Shown: positions 15,056 to 26,075, counted from the stretch's first letter. The stretch: DNA of 64,000 bases from Methylocella tundrae (GCF_038024855.1 NZ_CP139089.1:3685501-3749500), one strand, 5' to 3'. The notes: a model not told the origin generated them from the sequence alone. Numbers and translations are program-made.

Positions 15056-17257
15056 TTGCTAATACCAGCAATCCGTTCGTGCATGGTGCTGTTGTTGCTT
15101 TCGATAGCGGCTGCGATCGGACCATGCCGCGCCGCCGACAGCCGCCTGACAGAGTTCATGAGCAAGGTGCCAGCAGGCGAACTAGTGCCCGGCGCGGATC
15201 ACTATGCCTTGCCGCAGGGAAATCCGCCGGTCGCGAAGGTGCTGGCGGGCGAGCGGCTGGTCGGCTACGCATTCGTCAATGCGGACTGGGTGAACTCTAC
15301 CGGCTATTCAGGCCAGCCGATCCAGATCCTGGTGGGGCTGACGGTAGACGGCAAGATCGCCGGCGCCCGGTTGATGGCTCATCACGAGCCAATCGTGCTG
15401 ATCGGCATTCCGCCAGAGCGCATCGCCGCCTTCATTCAAGGCTATGTTGGACGTGACGTGCTGCGCCTCGCCACGGGGGGCCCATCCGAGCGTCCGCCCG
15501 TGGATATCGTAAGCGGCGCGACCGTGACGGTGACCGTGATCGCCGAGAGCATGATCCGCTCCGGCATCAAGGTGGCGCGCGCGGAGGGCGTGGGAGGACC
15601 CGCGCAGGCCCCGGCGGCGGCGTTGCGTGAGATCGATCCGTCTCACGAGGCGCCGGCGGACTGGACCGGGCTCCTCGGCGACGGATCGGTGCGGCGGCTG
15701 TCGCTCACGGTCGGCGATGTGAATGCCGCGTTCGGCCGCGCTGGGAAGCAGCACGCGGAGGATAATCCCGAGTCCCCTGATCCGAATGACAGTTTCATCG
15801 ACATGTATTTTGCCCCCGTATCGGTGCCCGCGATCGGGCGGCGCCTGCTGGGGGATGTCCGCTACGCGGACCTGCAACGAAGCCTCAAGCCCGGCCAGCA
15901 GGCGATCCTTATCGCCAGCAACGGCGCTTATTCCTTCAAGGGAACTGGATATGTCCGCGGCGGCATCTTCGACCGGATCGAGGTGGTGCAGGGCGATTCC
16001 AGCATCCATTTCCACGACCGCACACATCAGCGGCTCGGAGAAATCAAAGCGGCGGGGGCGCCGGAGTTCCGCGACATTGACCTGTTTGGCGTGCCCGAGG
16101 GCAGCACGCTGGACGTGACGCAGCCGTGGCGGCTGCAACTCCTTGTGCAGCGCGCCTTCGGCGCTCGCGACAAATCGTTCCTCACCTTCGACGTGAATTA
16201 CGAACTGCCGCAGGCCTATCTGAAACCCGCGCAGGCGTCAGCGGCGGTTGCCGCCGCGGCGGCGGCGCCGTCGATCGCCCCCGAACCATCCGAACCGCCG
16301 ATGTGGCATATCATGTGGCGCGCCAAGATGGTTCAGATCGGGATTCTGCTGGGCGCCCTCGGGCTGCTCACGCTGATCTTCTTCTTCCAGGACTGGCTGG
16401 TGCGCCGGCCGATCTTCTACGATCGGCTACGCCTAGGTTTCATGGTGTTCACCCTGGTCTGGATCGGCTGGTACGCGCAGGCCCAGTTGTCCGTGGTTAA
16501 TGTGCTCGCCTTCCTCAGCGCCCTGCGCACGGATTTCCGCTGGGACTACTTTCTGATGGCGCCGCTGATTTTCATCCTGTGGTTTGCAACCGCCGCTTCG
16601 CTGTTGTTCTGGAATCGCGGCGCCTATTGCGGCTGGCTGTGTCCATTTGGCGCCTTGCAGGAACTGGCCAACCGCGCCGCCAGACTGTTGAAAATACCGC
16701 AACTCAAAATTTCCTTCGGTGTTCACCAGCGCCTGACCGCGCTCAAATACATCGTTTTTCTCGTGCTATTTGGCATCTCGCTCAGCGCCCTTGGCACGGC
16801 CGAGCAGGCCGCCGAGGTCGAGCCGTTCAAAACCGCGATCATTTTGCGTTTTGCGCGTGGCTGGCCGTTCGTGCTGTATGCGGGCGCTATCATCGCGGCG
16901 AGCCTGTTCGTGGAACGCGCGTTCTGCCGCTATGTCTGTCCGCTCGGGGCCGCGATGGCGATCCCGGCGCGGCTGCGGCTCTTCGACTGGCTGCGCCGCT
17001 ACCGCGAATGCGGCAATCCCTGTCAGCGCTGCGGCAACGAATGTCCGGTGCAGGCGATTCATCCTGAAGGGCATATCAACCCGAACGAGTGCATCCAATG
17101 CCTGCATTGTCAGATGCTCTACCACCATGATCAGAAATGCCCGGTGATGATCCAGCGCCGACTGAAGCGCGAGCGGTACGCGCCCGCCTCGCCGATCGAT
17201 CTTCCCCCGCGACCGAAGATTTCGGCGCGAGCACCAGACGAGAGCGCGGCCCCATGA
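15056..17257 (+). CDS. nosR: NosR, electron donor/maturation protein for N2O reductase
   Basis: The 733-residue protein is a full NosR. A signal segment is followed by a periplasmic FMN-binding domain with the covalent-FMN motif SGATVT near residue 160. About five membrane helices follow (for example [19 protein letters not shown]). Two CxxxCP motifs, CGWLCP and CRYVCP, face the cytoplasm, and a C-terminal double [4Fe-4S] region carries [13 protein letters not shown] and CIQCLHC. It supplies electrons to NosZ and supports its copper-site assembly in the periplasm. I chose the TTG at 15056, which has GGGGA eight bases before it; the later ATG at 15083 has none. It heads the nosRZDFYLX operon. 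Confidence 0.95.
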   Translation: MLIPAIRSCMVLLLLSIAAAIGPCRAADSRLTEFMSKVPAGELVPGADHYALPQGNPPVAKVLAGERLVGYAFVNADWVNSTGYSGQPIQILVGLTVDGKIAGARLMAHHEPIVLIGIPPERIAAFIQGYVGRDVLRLATGGPSERPPVDIVSGATVTVTVIAESMIRSGIKVARAEGVGGPAQAPAAALREIDPSHEAPADWTGLLGDGSVRRLSLTVGDVNAAFGRAGKQHAEDNPESPDPNDSFIDMYFAPVSVPAIGRRLLGDVRYADLQRSLKPGQQAILIASNGAYSFKGTGYVRGGIFDRIEVVQGDSSIHFHDRTHQRLGEIKAAGAPEFRDIDLFGVPEGSTLDVTQPWRLQLLVQRAFGARDKSFLTFDVNYELPQAYLKPAQASAAVAAAAAAPSIAPEPSEPPMWHIMWRAKMVQIGILLGALGLLTLIFFFQDWLVRRPIFYDRLRLGFMVFTLVWIGWYAQAQLSVVNVLAFLSALRTDFRWDYFLMAPLIFILWFATAASLLFWNRGAYCGWLCPFGALQELANRAARLLKIPQLKISFGVHQRLTALKYIVFLVLFGISLSALGTAEQAAEVEPFKTAIILRFARGWPFVLYAGAIIAASLFVERAFCRYVCPLGAAMAIPARLRLFDWLRRYRECGNPCQRCGNECPVQAIHPEGHINPNECIQCLHCQMLYHHDQKCPVMIQRRLKRERYAPASPIDLPPRPKISARAPDESAAP

Positions 17258-17324
17258 CCGCGTCTTGGCCGCATCCCCAGCAACCCAGCCCCGCAGTGCG
17301 GAGCCGCGCATCAGGAGAGACACC

Positions 17325-19289
17325 ATGATTGACGAAACCGACGACGGTTTACGCGGTAAGAACGCCGAGCCAAATGGCAAGGGTGAGGCGACAGACGGAC
17401 TCAGCCGCCGTGGCGTCCTCGGCGCCACAGCGACCGTGGCCGGACTGGCTGGTCTGGCTGGCGGCGGCGCATCGGTCGCCGCGATGCGCGAGGCGCTCGC
17501 ACAGAGCCGCTCGACGGTGGCCAGCACCGAGGTCAAGCCCGGCGACCTCGATGAATATTACGCTTTCAACAGCAGCGGCCAGACCGGCGAGGTGCGCATT
17601 CAAGTCCTCCCATCCGGTCGCGAGTTGATGCGCATCCCGGTCTTCAACCGCGACAGCGCCACGGGCTGGGGCCTCACCAATGAGAGCAAGAAGATCCTCA
17701 CCGAAGGGTTGCTGCCCGAGACCCGCAAATTCCTGGAAAGCCGGGGCGGCGTGTGGCAGAACGGCGATCTGCACCATCCGCACATGTCGTTCACCGACGG
17801 CACCTATGATGGGCGCTTCATTTTCGTGAATGATAAAGCCAACTGCCGGATCGCACGCATCCGCTGCGACGTGATGAAGACCGACAAGATCATCGAGATT
17901 CCAAACGCCTCAGACATTCATGGCTTGCGCCCGCAGAAATATCCGCGAACCGGCTATGTATTCGCCAACAGCGAGCACGTGATCCCTATTCCTAACGATG
18001 GTCATGTGCTGGACGACCCGAAGAACAACTACTGGTCGGTCTATACGGCGGTCGACGGCGACACGATGAAGGTGGCGTGGCAGGTGCTGGTCGACGGCAA
18101 CCTCGACAACACCGACTGCGACTACCAGGGCAAGTACGCATTCTCGACCTGTTACAATCCGAACAAGGGCACCACGCTAGCGGAAATGACGGATCACGAG
18201 CAGGCCTGGGTGACGATCTTCAATATCAAGCGGATCGAGGAGGCGGTGAAGAGCGGCGACTACAAGGAGATGAGCGGCGTGCCTGTGGTCGATGGCCGGC
18301 ACGGATCGAAATACACCCGTTACATCCCTATCCCAAACTCTCCGCATGGCGTCAATACCGCACCGGATGGCATTCATGTCGTTATCAACGGGAAGCTATC
18401 ACCCACGGTCAGCGTCATGGACGTACGCAAGCTGGACGATCTGTTCGACGACAAGATCAAGCCCCGCGACGTGATCGTCGCCGAACCAGAAGTCGGCCTC
18501 GGCCCTCTGCATACCGCGTTCGATGGCCGCGGCAACGCCTTCACCACTACCTTCATCGATAGCCAGATGGTGATGTGGAACATCGATAAGGCCAAGCGCG
18601 CCTTTGCGGGGGAGAAGGTAGACCCGATCCTGCAGAAGATCGATGTTCACTACCAGCCTGGTCACAACCACACGTCGATGGGCGAGACCAAGGAAGCCGA
18701 TGGCAAATGGCTCGTATCGCTCAATAAATTCTCCAAGGACCGATTCTTGCCTGTCGGGCCCCTGCATCCAGAGAATGATCAGCTGATCGACATCTCTACT
18801 GGCAAGATGATCCTGGTGCATGACGGTCCAGCCTTCGCCGAACCGCATGATGTGCTCATCGTACATCGGTCCAAGGTGAACCCCATCGCGATCTGGAAAC
18901 GCGACGATCCGATGTGGGAGGATGCGCGCAAGCAGGCCGAGAAGGACGGCGTCAACCTGGAAGAAGCGGCCAACGTCATTCGCGACGGCAATAAGGTAAG
19001 GGTGTATATGCACTCCAACGCTCCAACTTACAGCCTCGACCAGTTTGAGGTGAATGAGGGCGACGAGGTCACCGTCGTCGTCACCAATATGGACGACGTC
19101 GAGGATGTGACGCACGGCTTTACCATCGTGCGCTATGGGGTGATGATGGAGATCTCGCCGATGCAGACGGCTTCGGTCACCTTCATTGCTGACCGGCCCG
19201 GCGTGCACTGGTGGTATTGCCAGTGGTTCTGCCACGCCTTGCACATGGAAATGTCAGGGCGGATGATCGTGCATCGGAAGACGGCCTGA
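17325..19289 (+). CDS. nosZ: Nitrous-oxide reductase, clade I
   Basis: NosZ reduces N2O to N2 in the periplasm with a CuZ [4Cu:2S] site and a CuA electron-entry site. The 654-residue protein starts with a twin-arginine signal ([10 protein letters not shown]), which marks clade I. CuZ histidines are seen in [21 protein letters not shown] and GHNHTSMG across the seven-bladed propeller. The C-terminal cupredoxin domain carries the CuA ligands in [16 protein letters not shown] (two Cys, His, Met). AGGAGA precedes the chosen ATG. All known ligands appear present, so the enzyme should be active. It sits directly behind nosR and two bases ahead of nosD. Confidence 0.97.
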   Translation: MIDETDDGLRGKNAEPNGKGEATDGLSRRGVLGATATVAGLAGLAGGGASVAAMREALAQSRSTVASTEVKPGDLDEYYAFNSSGQTGEVRIQVLPSGRELMRIPVFNRDSATGWGLTNESKKILTEGLLPETRKFLESRGGVWQNGDLHHPHMSFTDGTYDGRFIFVNDKANCRIARIRCDVMKTDKIIEIPNASDIHGLRPQKYPRTGYVFANSEHVIPIPNDGHVLDDPKNNYWSVYTAVDGDTMKVAWQVLVDGNLDNTDCDYQGKYAFSTCYNPNKGTTLAEMTDHEQAWVTIFNIKRIEEAVKSGDYKEMSGVPVVDGRHGSKYTRYIPIPNSPHGVNTAPDGIHVVINGKLSPTVSVMDVRKLDDLFDDKIKPRDVIVAEPEVGLGPLHTAFDGRGNAFTTTFIDSQMVMWNIDKAKRAFAGEKVDPILQKIDVHYQPGHNHTSMGETKEADGKWLVSLNKFSKDRFLPVGPLHPENDQLIDISTGKMILVHDGPAFAEPHDVLIVHRSKVNPIAIWKRDDPMWEDARKQAEKDGVNLEEAANVIRDGNKVRVYMHSNAPTYSLDQFEVNEGDEVTVVVTNMDDVEDVTHGFTIVRYGVMMEISPMQTASVTFIADRPGVHWWYCQWFCHALHMEMSGRMIVHRKTA

Positions 19290-19291
19290 CC

Positions 19292-20554
19292 ATGCGCTCG
19301 GCCCGCGCGCTGCTTATGTTTCTGCTGGCGACCATGGTCTGCGAGCCAGCGCGCGCGGCTATGCTCGACGTGGCGGCAGGGGACGGGCTGGGCGAGGCGA
19401 TCGCCCGCGCCGCCCCCGGCGACACATTGCTGCTCGCGCCGGGCGTCCATCGCGGAAGCGTCGTGATCGCCATTCCGAATCTGACCCTGCAAGGAGCGGC
19501 TGGCGCTGTCATTGAGGGCGGCCGGACGGGCAGCACGATCACGGTCAGGGCGCCCGGCAACGTCCTGCGCGGGCTGATTATTCGCGGCTCCGGTCTCAGT
19601 TTGATCGGCAAGGACTCGGCGGTGTTTCTCGATGCCGGCGCTGACCGCGCCGTGATCGAGGACAACGTCTTCGAGGACAATCTGATCGCGATTTATCTGG
19701 ACGGCCCGCGCGATGCAATGGTGCGGCGCAACCGCATCCAGGGCCTGCGCACGCTGCGCATTAGCGAGCGCGGCCCGGCGATCTCGCTGTGGCGCACCCC
19801 CGGCTCGCAGATCGTGGACAATGACATCCGCTCGGGCCGCGATGGCGTGTTCTCGGTGACCAGCAGCCACAATCTTGTGCGAGGCAATAGCTTCCACGAC
19901 CTGCGGTTCGCGGTGCACTTCATGTATACCAACGATAGCGAGGTTGACGACAACTTCTCGGCCGGCAACGGCGTCGGGTACGTACTGATGTACTCTGATC
20001 GGCTGCGCGTTCACGACAATGTCTCCGAAGATGATCGTGATCACGGCCTGCTGTTCAACTATGCCAATGACTCGCGCATCGAGGATAATGTCGTGCGTGG
20101 CGGCAAGAAGTGCGTGTTCATTTACAATGCGAACAAGAACCGCTTCGCGGGCAACTGGTTCGAGGGCTGCGAGGTCGGCATCCATTTCACCGCCGGCTCC
20201 GAACGCAACGAGATTACCGGCAACTCCTTCGTCCACAACCGCATCCAGGTGATGTATGTCGGCACGCGTCGCCTTGACTGGTCTGTGCAGGGGCGCGGCA
20301 ACTACTACAGTGACAACCCCGCCTTCGATCTCAACGGCGACGGGATCGCCGACACCGCCTACAGGCCAAACGATCTTATGGATCAGATTTTGTGGCGCGC
20401 GCCGGCCGCCAAGCTGCTGCTGAACAGCCCCGCCGTACAAGTCGTGCGCTGGGCGCAGTCGCAATTTCCGGCGATCCATCCTGGCGGTGTCGTTGACACT
20501 GCGCCGCTGATGGCGCCGCCGCGTCCGTCGGCTTTGGCGCGGCTGGCTCAGTGA
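19292..20554 (+). CDS. nosD: NosD, periplasmic copper/sulfur-site maturation protein
   Basis: A 420-residue exported protein made of right-handed beta-helix (CASH/NosD) repeats, seen as repeating short strands such as VIEDNVF, MVRRNRI, IVDNDI, LVRGNSF and RIEDNVV. A Sec signal peptide ends after PARA. NosD works with the NosFY ABC transporter to build the CuZ site of NosZ. The ATG at 19292 is two bases past the nosZ stop, and the long upstream frame lies inside nosZ. Its own stop overlaps the start of nosF. Confidence 0.95.
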   Translation: MRSARALLMFLLATMVCEPARAAMLDVAAGDGLGEAIARAAPGDTLLLAPGVHRGSVVIAIPNLTLQGAAGAVIEGGRTGSTITVRAPGNVLRGLIIRGSGLSLIGKDSAVFLDAGADRAVIEDNVFEDNLIAIYLDGPRDAMVRRNRIQGLRTLRISERGPAISLWRTPGSQIVDNDIRSGRDGVFSVTSSHNLVRGNSFHDLRFAVHFMYTNDSEVDDNFSAGNGVGYVLMYSDRLRVHDNVSEDDRDHGLLFNYANDSRIEDNVVRGGKKCVFIYNANKNRFAGNWFEGCEVGIHFTAGSERNEITGNSFVHNRIQVMYVGTRRLDWSVQGRGNYYSDNPAFDLNGDGIADTAYRPNDLMDQILWRAPAAKLLLNSPAVQVVRWAQSQFPAIHPGGVVDTAPLMAPPRPSALARLAQ

Positions 20555-21459
20555 TGGATGCCGCTGTCGTCATTCGCGGCGTCAGCCACCGCTACGGCCA
20601 GCGTGAGGCGGTGCGCAATGTTGACCTGACCTTGCGAGCCGGTGAATGCGTCGGCCTCGTCGGCCATAACGGCGCCGGCAAGAGCACCTTGATCAAGATC
20701 ATGCTCGGGCTGGTGCGCCCGAGCGCTGGCAGCGTGCAAGTCCTGGGCGAGGACCCCTCGGCTGGCTCGGGCGGGCGCGCCCGGCGCGAGCTTGGCTATC
20801 TGCCCGAGAACGTCGCCCTGCAACCATCGATGACCGGCGCCGAAACGCTTGCGTTCTATGCGCGGCTGAAGCGCCAGCCGGTCGCCGGCAATGCGGCGCT
20901 GCTCGAACGCGTGGGCATCGAGGCTGTGGCGCATCGCCGCGTCGGCGCCTATTCCAAAGGCATGCGCCAGCGCCTCGGTCTGGCCCAGGCCCTTCTCGGC
21001 AGGCCGCGCGCGCTGCTGTTGGATGAACCAACCACGGGACTCGACCCGGCGCTACGCCAGAGCTTCTATGATATCCTCCGCGATCTCAGGCGCGATGGCG
21101 CCATGGTGCTTTTGTCCTCCCATGCGCTCGCCGAACTGGAGGGGCAGGTCGACCGGGTTGTGGTGATGAATCAGGGCCGCAAGGTCGCTGATGGCGGCAT
21201 CGGCGATCTGCGCCGCCTCGCCGCCATCCGGCCACGCATCCGGCTGCGCCTGCCGTGCACGCCGCCCGCAGCGGCGAACCGAGCGGCGGATGCCTGGGCT
21301 GGCTGGTCTCCTGTATCCGACGGCGTGCTCGAACTGTCCTGCGAGGAAAACGAGGTCGCATCCGTGCTGCGCGGGCTGCCTGAGACAGCGCGTGAGATCG
21401 AGATTATCAGGCCGTCGCTCGACGACCTATATGCCGCGTTCCAGAGCGGAGCCGCATGA
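20554..21459 (+). CDS. nosF: NosF, ATPase of the NosDFY maturation transporter
   Basis: A 301-residue ABC ATPase with Walker A GHNGAGKST, signature YSKGMRQRLGLAQ, Walker B ALLLDEP and switch His in SSHALAE. It powers the NosY permease, thought to export a sulfur species or drive copper-site assembly of NosZ. The ATG at 20554 shares its first base with the nosD stop codon (TGATG), and its own end overlaps nosY as ATGA, so nosD, nosF and nosY are translationally coupled. Confidence 0.95.
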   Translation: MDAAVVIRGVSHRYGQREAVRNVDLTLRAGECVGLVGHNGAGKSTLIKIMLGLVRPSAGSVQVLGEDPSAGSGGRARRELGYLPENVALQPSMTGAETLAFYARLKRQPVAGNAALLERVGIEAVAHRRVGAYSKGMRQRLGLAQALLGRPRALLLDEPTTGLDPALRQSFYDILRDLRRDGAMVLLSSHALAELEGQVDRVVVMNQGRKVADGGIGDLRRLAAIRPRIRLRLPCTPPAAANRAADAWAGWSPVSDGVLELSCEENEVASVLRGLPETAREIEIIRPSLDDLYAAFQSGAA

Positions 21460-22283
21460 GACAGGTGCTCATCATCGCGGGCAAGGAGTGGCGCGACGGC
21501 ATGCGCAACCGATGGGTGCTCGCCACCACCGTGCTGCTGGCCGCGTTGGCGCTTACGCTTGCCTTCCTCGGCGCGGCGCCAACCGGCACGGTAAGGGTCG
21601 GCGCGCTTGCCGTCACGATCGTCAGCCTGTCCAGCCTCACTATCTTTCTAGTGCCGCTGATCGCCCTGCTGTTATCGTACGACGCGATCGTCGGCGAGGT
21701 GGATCGTGGCACGATGGCGCTGCTGCTCGCTTATCCGGTGGCGCGCTGGCAGGTCATGCTGGGGAAGTTCGCTGGCCACCTTGGCATCCTGAGCTTCGCC
21801 ACCGTGACCGGCTATGGAATCGCTGGGCTAGCGCTACAATGGGCCGGCAACGCCGATCCCGGCGCATGGGGCGCGTTCGTGGTCATGGTCGCGTCTTCGG
21901 TGCTGCTTGGCGGCGTGTTCATCGCGATTGGCTATCTGGTGAGTACGCTCGTGCGCGATCATGGCACGGCCGGCGGCATCGCCATTGGCGTCTGGCTTAT
22001 CTTTGTGTTGCTCTACGATATGGCGCTTCTCGGCGTGCTGGTGGCTGATCAGGGCCGCGCTGTGACGTCCAAGGTGTTGAACGTGCTTTTGCTGCTCAAC
22101 CCGGCCGACGCTTACCGGCTGCTCAATCTGACAAGCACTACCGATGTCAGCGGCTTCGCTGGCGTCGCCGGCCTCGGCGCCAGCACAGGGCTCGGTCCTG
22201 CTGCCCTGCTCGGCGCGCTCGTCGCCTGGACGGTCGTGCCGCTGGCCGTCGCGATCGCCCTTTTCTCGCGGAGGCAGGTGTGA
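21456..22283 (+). CDS. nosY: NosY, permease of the NosDFY transporter
   Basis: A 275-residue ABC-2 type membrane protein with about six helices (for example TVLLAALALTLAFLGAA and SSLTIFLVPLIALLLS). The conserved YDAIVGEVDRGTM loop is typical of NosY. It pairs with NosF and NosD. Its start overlaps the end of nosF (ATGA), and its end overlaps the GTG of nosL (GTGA). Confidence 0.94.
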   Translation: MRQVLIIAGKEWRDGMRNRWVLATTVLLAALALTLAFLGAAPTGTVRVGALAVTIVSLSSLTIFLVPLIALLLSYDAIVGEVDRGTMALLLAYPVARWQVMLGKFAGHLGILSFATVTGYGIAGLALQWAGNADPGAWGAFVVMVASSVLLGGVFIAIGYLVSTLVRDHGTAGGIAIGVWLIFVLLYDMALLGVLVADQGRAVTSKVLNVLLLLNPADAYRLLNLTSTTDVSGFAGVAGLGASTGLGPAALLGALVAWTVVPLAVAIALFSRRQV

Positions 22284-22783
22284 GGCATATATTTATCGTG
22301 CTTGCTCTGTTGTCCCTGACCGCCTGCAAGGAGGACAAGGCCGCCGACTTGCCGCTCCCGCGCGAGGTGACGGACGCCTCAGTCGCCCAATTTTGTGGTA
22401 TGGCGCTGCGCGAGCACGCCGGACCCAAAGCCCAGATTTTCGTCCGTGGCGTGGCCGATCCGTACTGGTTCTCAACCGTCCGCGACGCCTTCGCCTTCGC
22501 CATGCTTCCTGAAATGCCGAAGTCGATTTCGGCAATTTATGTCAACGACATGGCGCGGGCAAAGGACTGGGACCAGCCGGAGCCTGGCATGTGGGTGGAG
22601 GCGCATCAGGCGTCCTATGTGATCGGCAGCCGCCGCCTCGGCGGCATGGGCGCCGACGAGACGATCCCCTTCGGCGATGAAGCCGCAGCACACCGCTTCG
22701 CCCAGGCTAATGGGGGCCGGGTCGTGCGCTTCGCCGACGTGCCGAGCGACTACATACTTCCCGCAACTCAAGGACGCCCGTGA
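22280..22783 (+). CDS. nosL: NosL, periplasmic copper-chaperone lipoprotein
   Basis: A 167-residue lipoprotein: the N-terminus has a hydrophobic segment ending in LSLTAC, whose Cys would be lipidated. NosL binds Cu(I) and hands it to the NosZ assembly machinery. The QFCGM motif near residue 40 carries the Cys and Met expected of the metal site. The GTG start at 22280 overlaps the nosY stop. Its own stop overlaps the nosX start. Confidence 0.93.
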   Translation: MRHIFIVLALLSLTACKEDKAADLPLPREVTDASVAQFCGMALREHAGPKAQIFVRGVADPYWFSTVRDAFAFAMLPEMPKSISAIYVNDMARAKDWDQPEPGMWVEAHQASYVIGSRRLGGMGADETIPFGDEAAAHRFAQANGGRVVRFADVPSDYILPATQGRP

Positions 22784-23772
22784 TGGGAACCACCCGCCGT
22801 AGATTTATCGCCATTACCGCCGCCGCCGGCGGCCTTCCATTGCTGCCCTGTGCGCGCTCGGCGCAGGCCGCTCCGCTTCTGCGTGTTTGGACCGGGTCCG
22901 CCCTTGGCGCCGACGCCACCTTGCAGATTCATCACCCCGATCCCGCGACCGCGGACCGTCTGATCGCGGCGAGCCTCGCGGAGGTGGAACGCCTGGAGCG
23001 TATTTTGAGCCTGTATCGGGCGGACAGCGCACTGTGCCGCCTCAATCGTGACGGTGTGCTCGTAGATCCTCCCTTCGATCTTGTGCGTGTGCTCTCTGAG
23101 AGCCAACGCTACGGCGCGATCAGCGGCGGCGCCTTTGATGTGACGGTGCAGCCGCTGTGGGATCTCTACGCCAAACATTTCTCTCGGCCCGACGCCGCGC
23201 CCGGCGGCCCTGCGTCCGACGCCATCGCCGCGACCATCGCCCGTGTTGACGAGGGGGCTTTGGAGGTCGATCCGGCGCGGCTGCGGCTCGCGCGGCCGGG
23301 GATGGGCATAACGCTGAACGGCATTGGTCAGGGCTACGTGACCGACCGGGTGGTGGAGCTGCTGCGCGGCGGCGGAGTGGAGCACGCGCTGGTGGACATG
23401 GGCGAGACCCGGGCGCTCGGCGCTCATCCCGACGGCGGTTCCTGGTCGGTTGGACTGGAAGACCCGCGCGCGCCCGGAAAGATCGTCGAACGCATCCCGC
23501 TTGCCGATCGCGCGGTCGCAACCTCAGGCGGCTACGGCGCCGTGTTCGACGCGGCAGGCAACTTCAACCACATCTTCGAACCCTGGAGCGGCCGAACCAG
23601 CTGGCGCTGGCTGTCGGTCTCGATCGAGGCCGACACGGCGACCGAGGCGGATGCGCTCTCCACTGCCTTTACGGTGATGCCGCCGGAAGCAACGGCGCCT
23701 GTGGTGCGCGCGCTCGGCCTCGTCGCTCATTTCGTGCGCCCCGACGGCTCGCGGTTGGTGCAGCGGGCATAA
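22783..23772 (+). CDS. nosX: NosX, ApbE-type FAD:protein FMN transferase
   Basis: The 329-residue exported protein belongs to the ApbE family and is the NosX of clade I nos operons; it attaches FMN covalently to NosR in the periplasm. A twin-arginine leader is present (TTRRRFIAITAA). Family motifs include SGGAFDVTVQPLW, LNGIGQGYVTDRV and DMGETRALG, and the divalent-metal region TEADALSTAF lies near the C-terminus. The ATG at 22783 overlaps the nosL stop; an adjacent GTG at 22780 is possible. It is the last nos gene, and no clear terminator follows. Confidence 0.94.
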   Translation: MGTTRRRFIAITAAAGGLPLLPCARSAQAAPLLRVWTGSALGADATLQIHHPDPATADRLIAASLAEVERLERILSLYRADSALCRLNRDGVLVDPPFDLVRVLSESQRYGAISGGAFDVTVQPLWDLYAKHFSRPDAAPGGPASDAIAATIARVDEGALEVDPARLRLARPGMGITLNGIGQGYVTDRVVELLRGGGVEHALVDMGETRALGAHPDGGSWSVGLEDPRAPGKIVERIPLADRAVATSGGYGAVFDAAGNFNHIFEPWSGRTSWRWLSVSIEADTATEADALSTAFTVMPPEATAPVVRALGLVAHFVRPDGSRLVQRA

Positions 23773-23927
23773 TTGTATCTTCGCCAAGAATGGACGGTGG
23801 AACGTACGTGTCCTGTCACGGCGCGGTAGCAAACTCGATCACGCTTCGCGCGCTTGCGACAAGTCAGAGAACGAAGGAATGACGCCAAGCGTCACGCAGG
23901 ATGAGGATCTTGTGCATGCTCATAGTT

Positions 23928-25010
23928 TCATTCTAACCCACGCGGGGTTATTCCAAATTGCTTTGTGTCAAACCAGCGCCGCTTCAGCCAAAGGGCGACC
24001 GAGACCAGCGAGATCAGAACCGGCACTTCCACCAGCGGGCCGATGACGGTGGCGAAGGCGACGGGCGAGGCGAGTCCGAACGTCGCGATGGCGACCGCGA
24101 TGGCGAGCTCGAAATTGTTGCTTGCCGCCGTGAAGGCGATCGCCGTGGTGCGGGGATAGTCCGCCTCGATCAGCTTGCCCATGCAGAAGCTGATCACGAA
24201 CATGATGACAAAGTACAGCGCGAGCGGGATTGCGACGCGAAGCACGTCGAAGGGCAGTTGCAGTACCATGCCGCCCTTGAGGCTGAACATGGCGAGGACG
24301 GTAAAAAGCAGCGCGACGAGCGTGATGGGACTGATCTTCGGCAGGAACTGCTTTTCGTACCAAATGACTCCCTTGCGCCTGGTCAGGATGAGCCGGGTCA
24401 GGAAGCCGGCGGCGAAGGGGACGCCGAGATAAATCAGCACCGCTTCGGCTATCGTCCAGAAGCCGACGTCGATGACGCTGCCCCCAAGACCGACGAGGGG
24501 TGGAAGCACGGTCAGGAAGAACCACGCGTAAACGCTGAAAAAGATGATCTGGAAGATCGAGTTGAGAGCGACCAGCCCCGCCACATACTGATTGTCGCCG
24601 CCGGCGAGCTGGTTCCAAACGATCACCATGGCGATGCAGCGGGCAAGCCCGATCAGAATGAGCCCCGTCATGTATTCGGGATAGTCTCGCAGGAACAGCA
24701 CCGCGAGCGCGAACATCAGGACGGGCCCAATTAGCCAGTTCTGTACAAGTGAGAGGGTCAGAACCCGCCAGTCCTTGAAAACCTCGGGCAGCTCCTCGTA
24801 GCGGACTCTCGCAAGCGGCGGATACATCATCAGGATCAGGCCGATGGCGATAGGTACGTTGGTGCTGCCGAATGAGAGGCTATTGAGAAAGCTCGGCAAG
24901 CCCGCGAAAAGCGATCCGAGGGCGATCCCGCCGGCCATGGCGGCGAAAATCCAGACCGTCAGGTAACGATCGAGGAATGACAGTCTTTTTGATGGGATCT
25001 GAGCCGCCAT
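23928..25010 (-). CDS. acr3: Arsenite efflux permease, Acr3 family
   Basis: A 360-residue inner-membrane protein with about ten helices, of the Acr3 arsenite exporter family. The key conserved Cys is in GLARCIAMV near residue 125, followed by VWNQLAGGD, and the conserved late motif [13 protein letters not shown] contains the conserved Glu. It expels As(III). No arsR, arsC or arsH gene adjoins it, which is unusual. A 5-base inverted repeat lies upstream at 25043-25056 and could be an operator. It is the last gene in a long minus-strand run that begins with the GltD-like gene, separated from its neighbour by 84 bases. Confidence 0.93.
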   Translation of the reverse strand: MAAQIPSKRLSFLDRYLTVWIFAAMAGGIALGSLFAGLPSFLNSLSFGSTNVPIAIGLILMMYPPLARVRYEELPEVFKDWRVLTLSLVQNWLIGPVLMFALAVLFLRDYPEYMTGLILIGLARCIAMVIVWNQLAGGDNQYVAGLVALNSIFQIIFFSVYAWFFLTVLPPLVGLGGSVIDVGFWTIAEAVLIYLGVPFAAGFLTRLILTRRKGVIWYEKQFLPKISPITLVALLFTVLAMFSLKGGMVLQLPFDVLRVAIPLALYFVIMFVISFCMGKLIEADYPRTTAIAFTAASNNFELAIAVAIATFGLASPVAFATVIGPLVEVPVLISLVSVALWLKRRWFDTKQFGITPRGLE

Positions 25011-25042
25011 CGCGGGATCCTTTCTTGTATCTCTTTGATCGA

Positions 25043-25056
25043 ATATCGTCGGATAT
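25043..25056. promoter_or_regulatory. Possible ArsR-type operator before acr3
   Basis: ATATC (25043-25047) and GATAT (25052-25056) form a perfect inverted repeat around GTCG in an AT-rich patch 32 bases upstream of acr3. ArsR-family proteins bind short palindromes of this kind, but no arsR gene is in the window. Confidence 0.35.
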
Positions 25057-25094
25057 CAATTTTATATTATAGCATGGCGACGGATATCGCTCGC

Positions 25095-26075
25095 TTAGGC
25101 TTTGACCAGCAGGCGGGTCAGATAGAATGGCTCGACGGGGCCGATTTCGACGCCGGCTCCCACGGGACCAGCGGCGGCCTGAAAGCGCGGATCGAGATGG
25201 GAGTTTTCATGGTCCCAGACGGATTCCCACACACCGTGCATGAGATAGGCGCGTAGGTCGCCATCCGGCAAGGCATTGCGAAGGATCTCGGTCGACAGCG
25301 CCTTACGGTAGAGGCGATTGGACTTGCTGCCCGGCTGACCGACGCCATTGGGATCATCACTCGGCTGGTGGGTCTCCTGCGCTACCTTGAGGAGCGGGAG
25401 AACCAGTTTTTCCCATTCAATGTGTCCGGCATCCGCGACCATGACGTGGTTCTCGACCGTCAAAGTGTTGCTCTCGGGGGCTTCGACCGGATGACGCAAG
25501 AAGTCCGCCATTTCCGCGGCTGTTGTGTAAATGCCTGCACGGTTGCCGGCGGCGATGGTTTGAAACACACCGCGATAGACGCTCATGGGCTGGGGGGATT
25601 TGGCGAAGCCGGTCGGCGTCTGCTTTACGGCATGGAGAAAGGGTAGAACCGTGCGGTCGAATTCCTCGTTGATCTGCGATGCTTGAAGTTGCGCGTAAGC
25701 AGCGAAGCGCACGAAGAGCGAATAGAAATACGGCTGAGAGTGATCTCTGACGCCGTCGAGATAGGCTTCCGCGAGAACTCCCTTGTAAGCTTCAGGATAG
25801 TTCTTCACCATGGTTGAGTCGCCGCTCATCTGCTTGAGCATCAGGCTCAAAAAGCCCGGCGCTTGGCGCCATGCCGAGGCGCAATCCGTCAAAGCCGCCA
25901 TGGCTGCTTCATGTTCCGGATCGGCAACGCGAAACTCGAAATAGAGCGTCACCGGCCCTTCCGGCACGGCCGGCGCAGCCGACGCTGTTGACTGAGCCGC
26001 CGCTGGCAGGAAGCCGCCGGCGCTCAGTCCCGCTGCGGCGGCTAACGTCTTCGAGAAAAATTGCCGCCGACGCAT
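25095..26075 (-). CDS. Tat-exported protein of unknown function
   Basis: A 326-residue protein with a twin-arginine signal ([20 protein letters not shown], cleavage near AAAQ). The mature part begins with [18 protein letters not shown], which resembles the first strand and helix of an ABM-like ferredoxin fold, but no catalytic motif is recognised. Tat export suggests a folded or cofactor-bearing protein in the periplasm. Several His (for example [22 protein letters not shown]) could bind metal or heme; this is inference. It lies 90 bases behind the dihydroorotate-dehydrogenase-like gene and ahead of acr3 on the same strand. Confidence 0.6.
   Translation of the reverse strand: MRRRQFFSKTLAAAAGLSAGGFLPAAAQSTASAAPAVPEGPVTLYFEFRVADPEHEAAMAALTDCASAWRQAPGFLSLMLKQMSGDSTMVKNYPEAYKGVLAEAYLDGVRDHSQPYFYSLFVRFAAYAQLQASQINEEFDRTVLPFLHAVKQTPTGFAKSPQPMSVYRGVFQTIAAGNRAGIYTTAAEMADFLRHPVEAPESNTLTVENHVMVADAGHIEWEKLVLPLLKVAQETHQPSDDPNGVGQPGSKSNRLYRKALSTEILRNALPDGDLRAYLMHGVWESVWDHENSHLDPRFQAAAGPVGAGVEIGPVEPFYLTRLLVKA

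Noticed and set aside
19133..20479. Minus-strand open frame opposite nosD
   Set aside because: Antisense to a clear beta-helix protein in an operon with overlapping genes.
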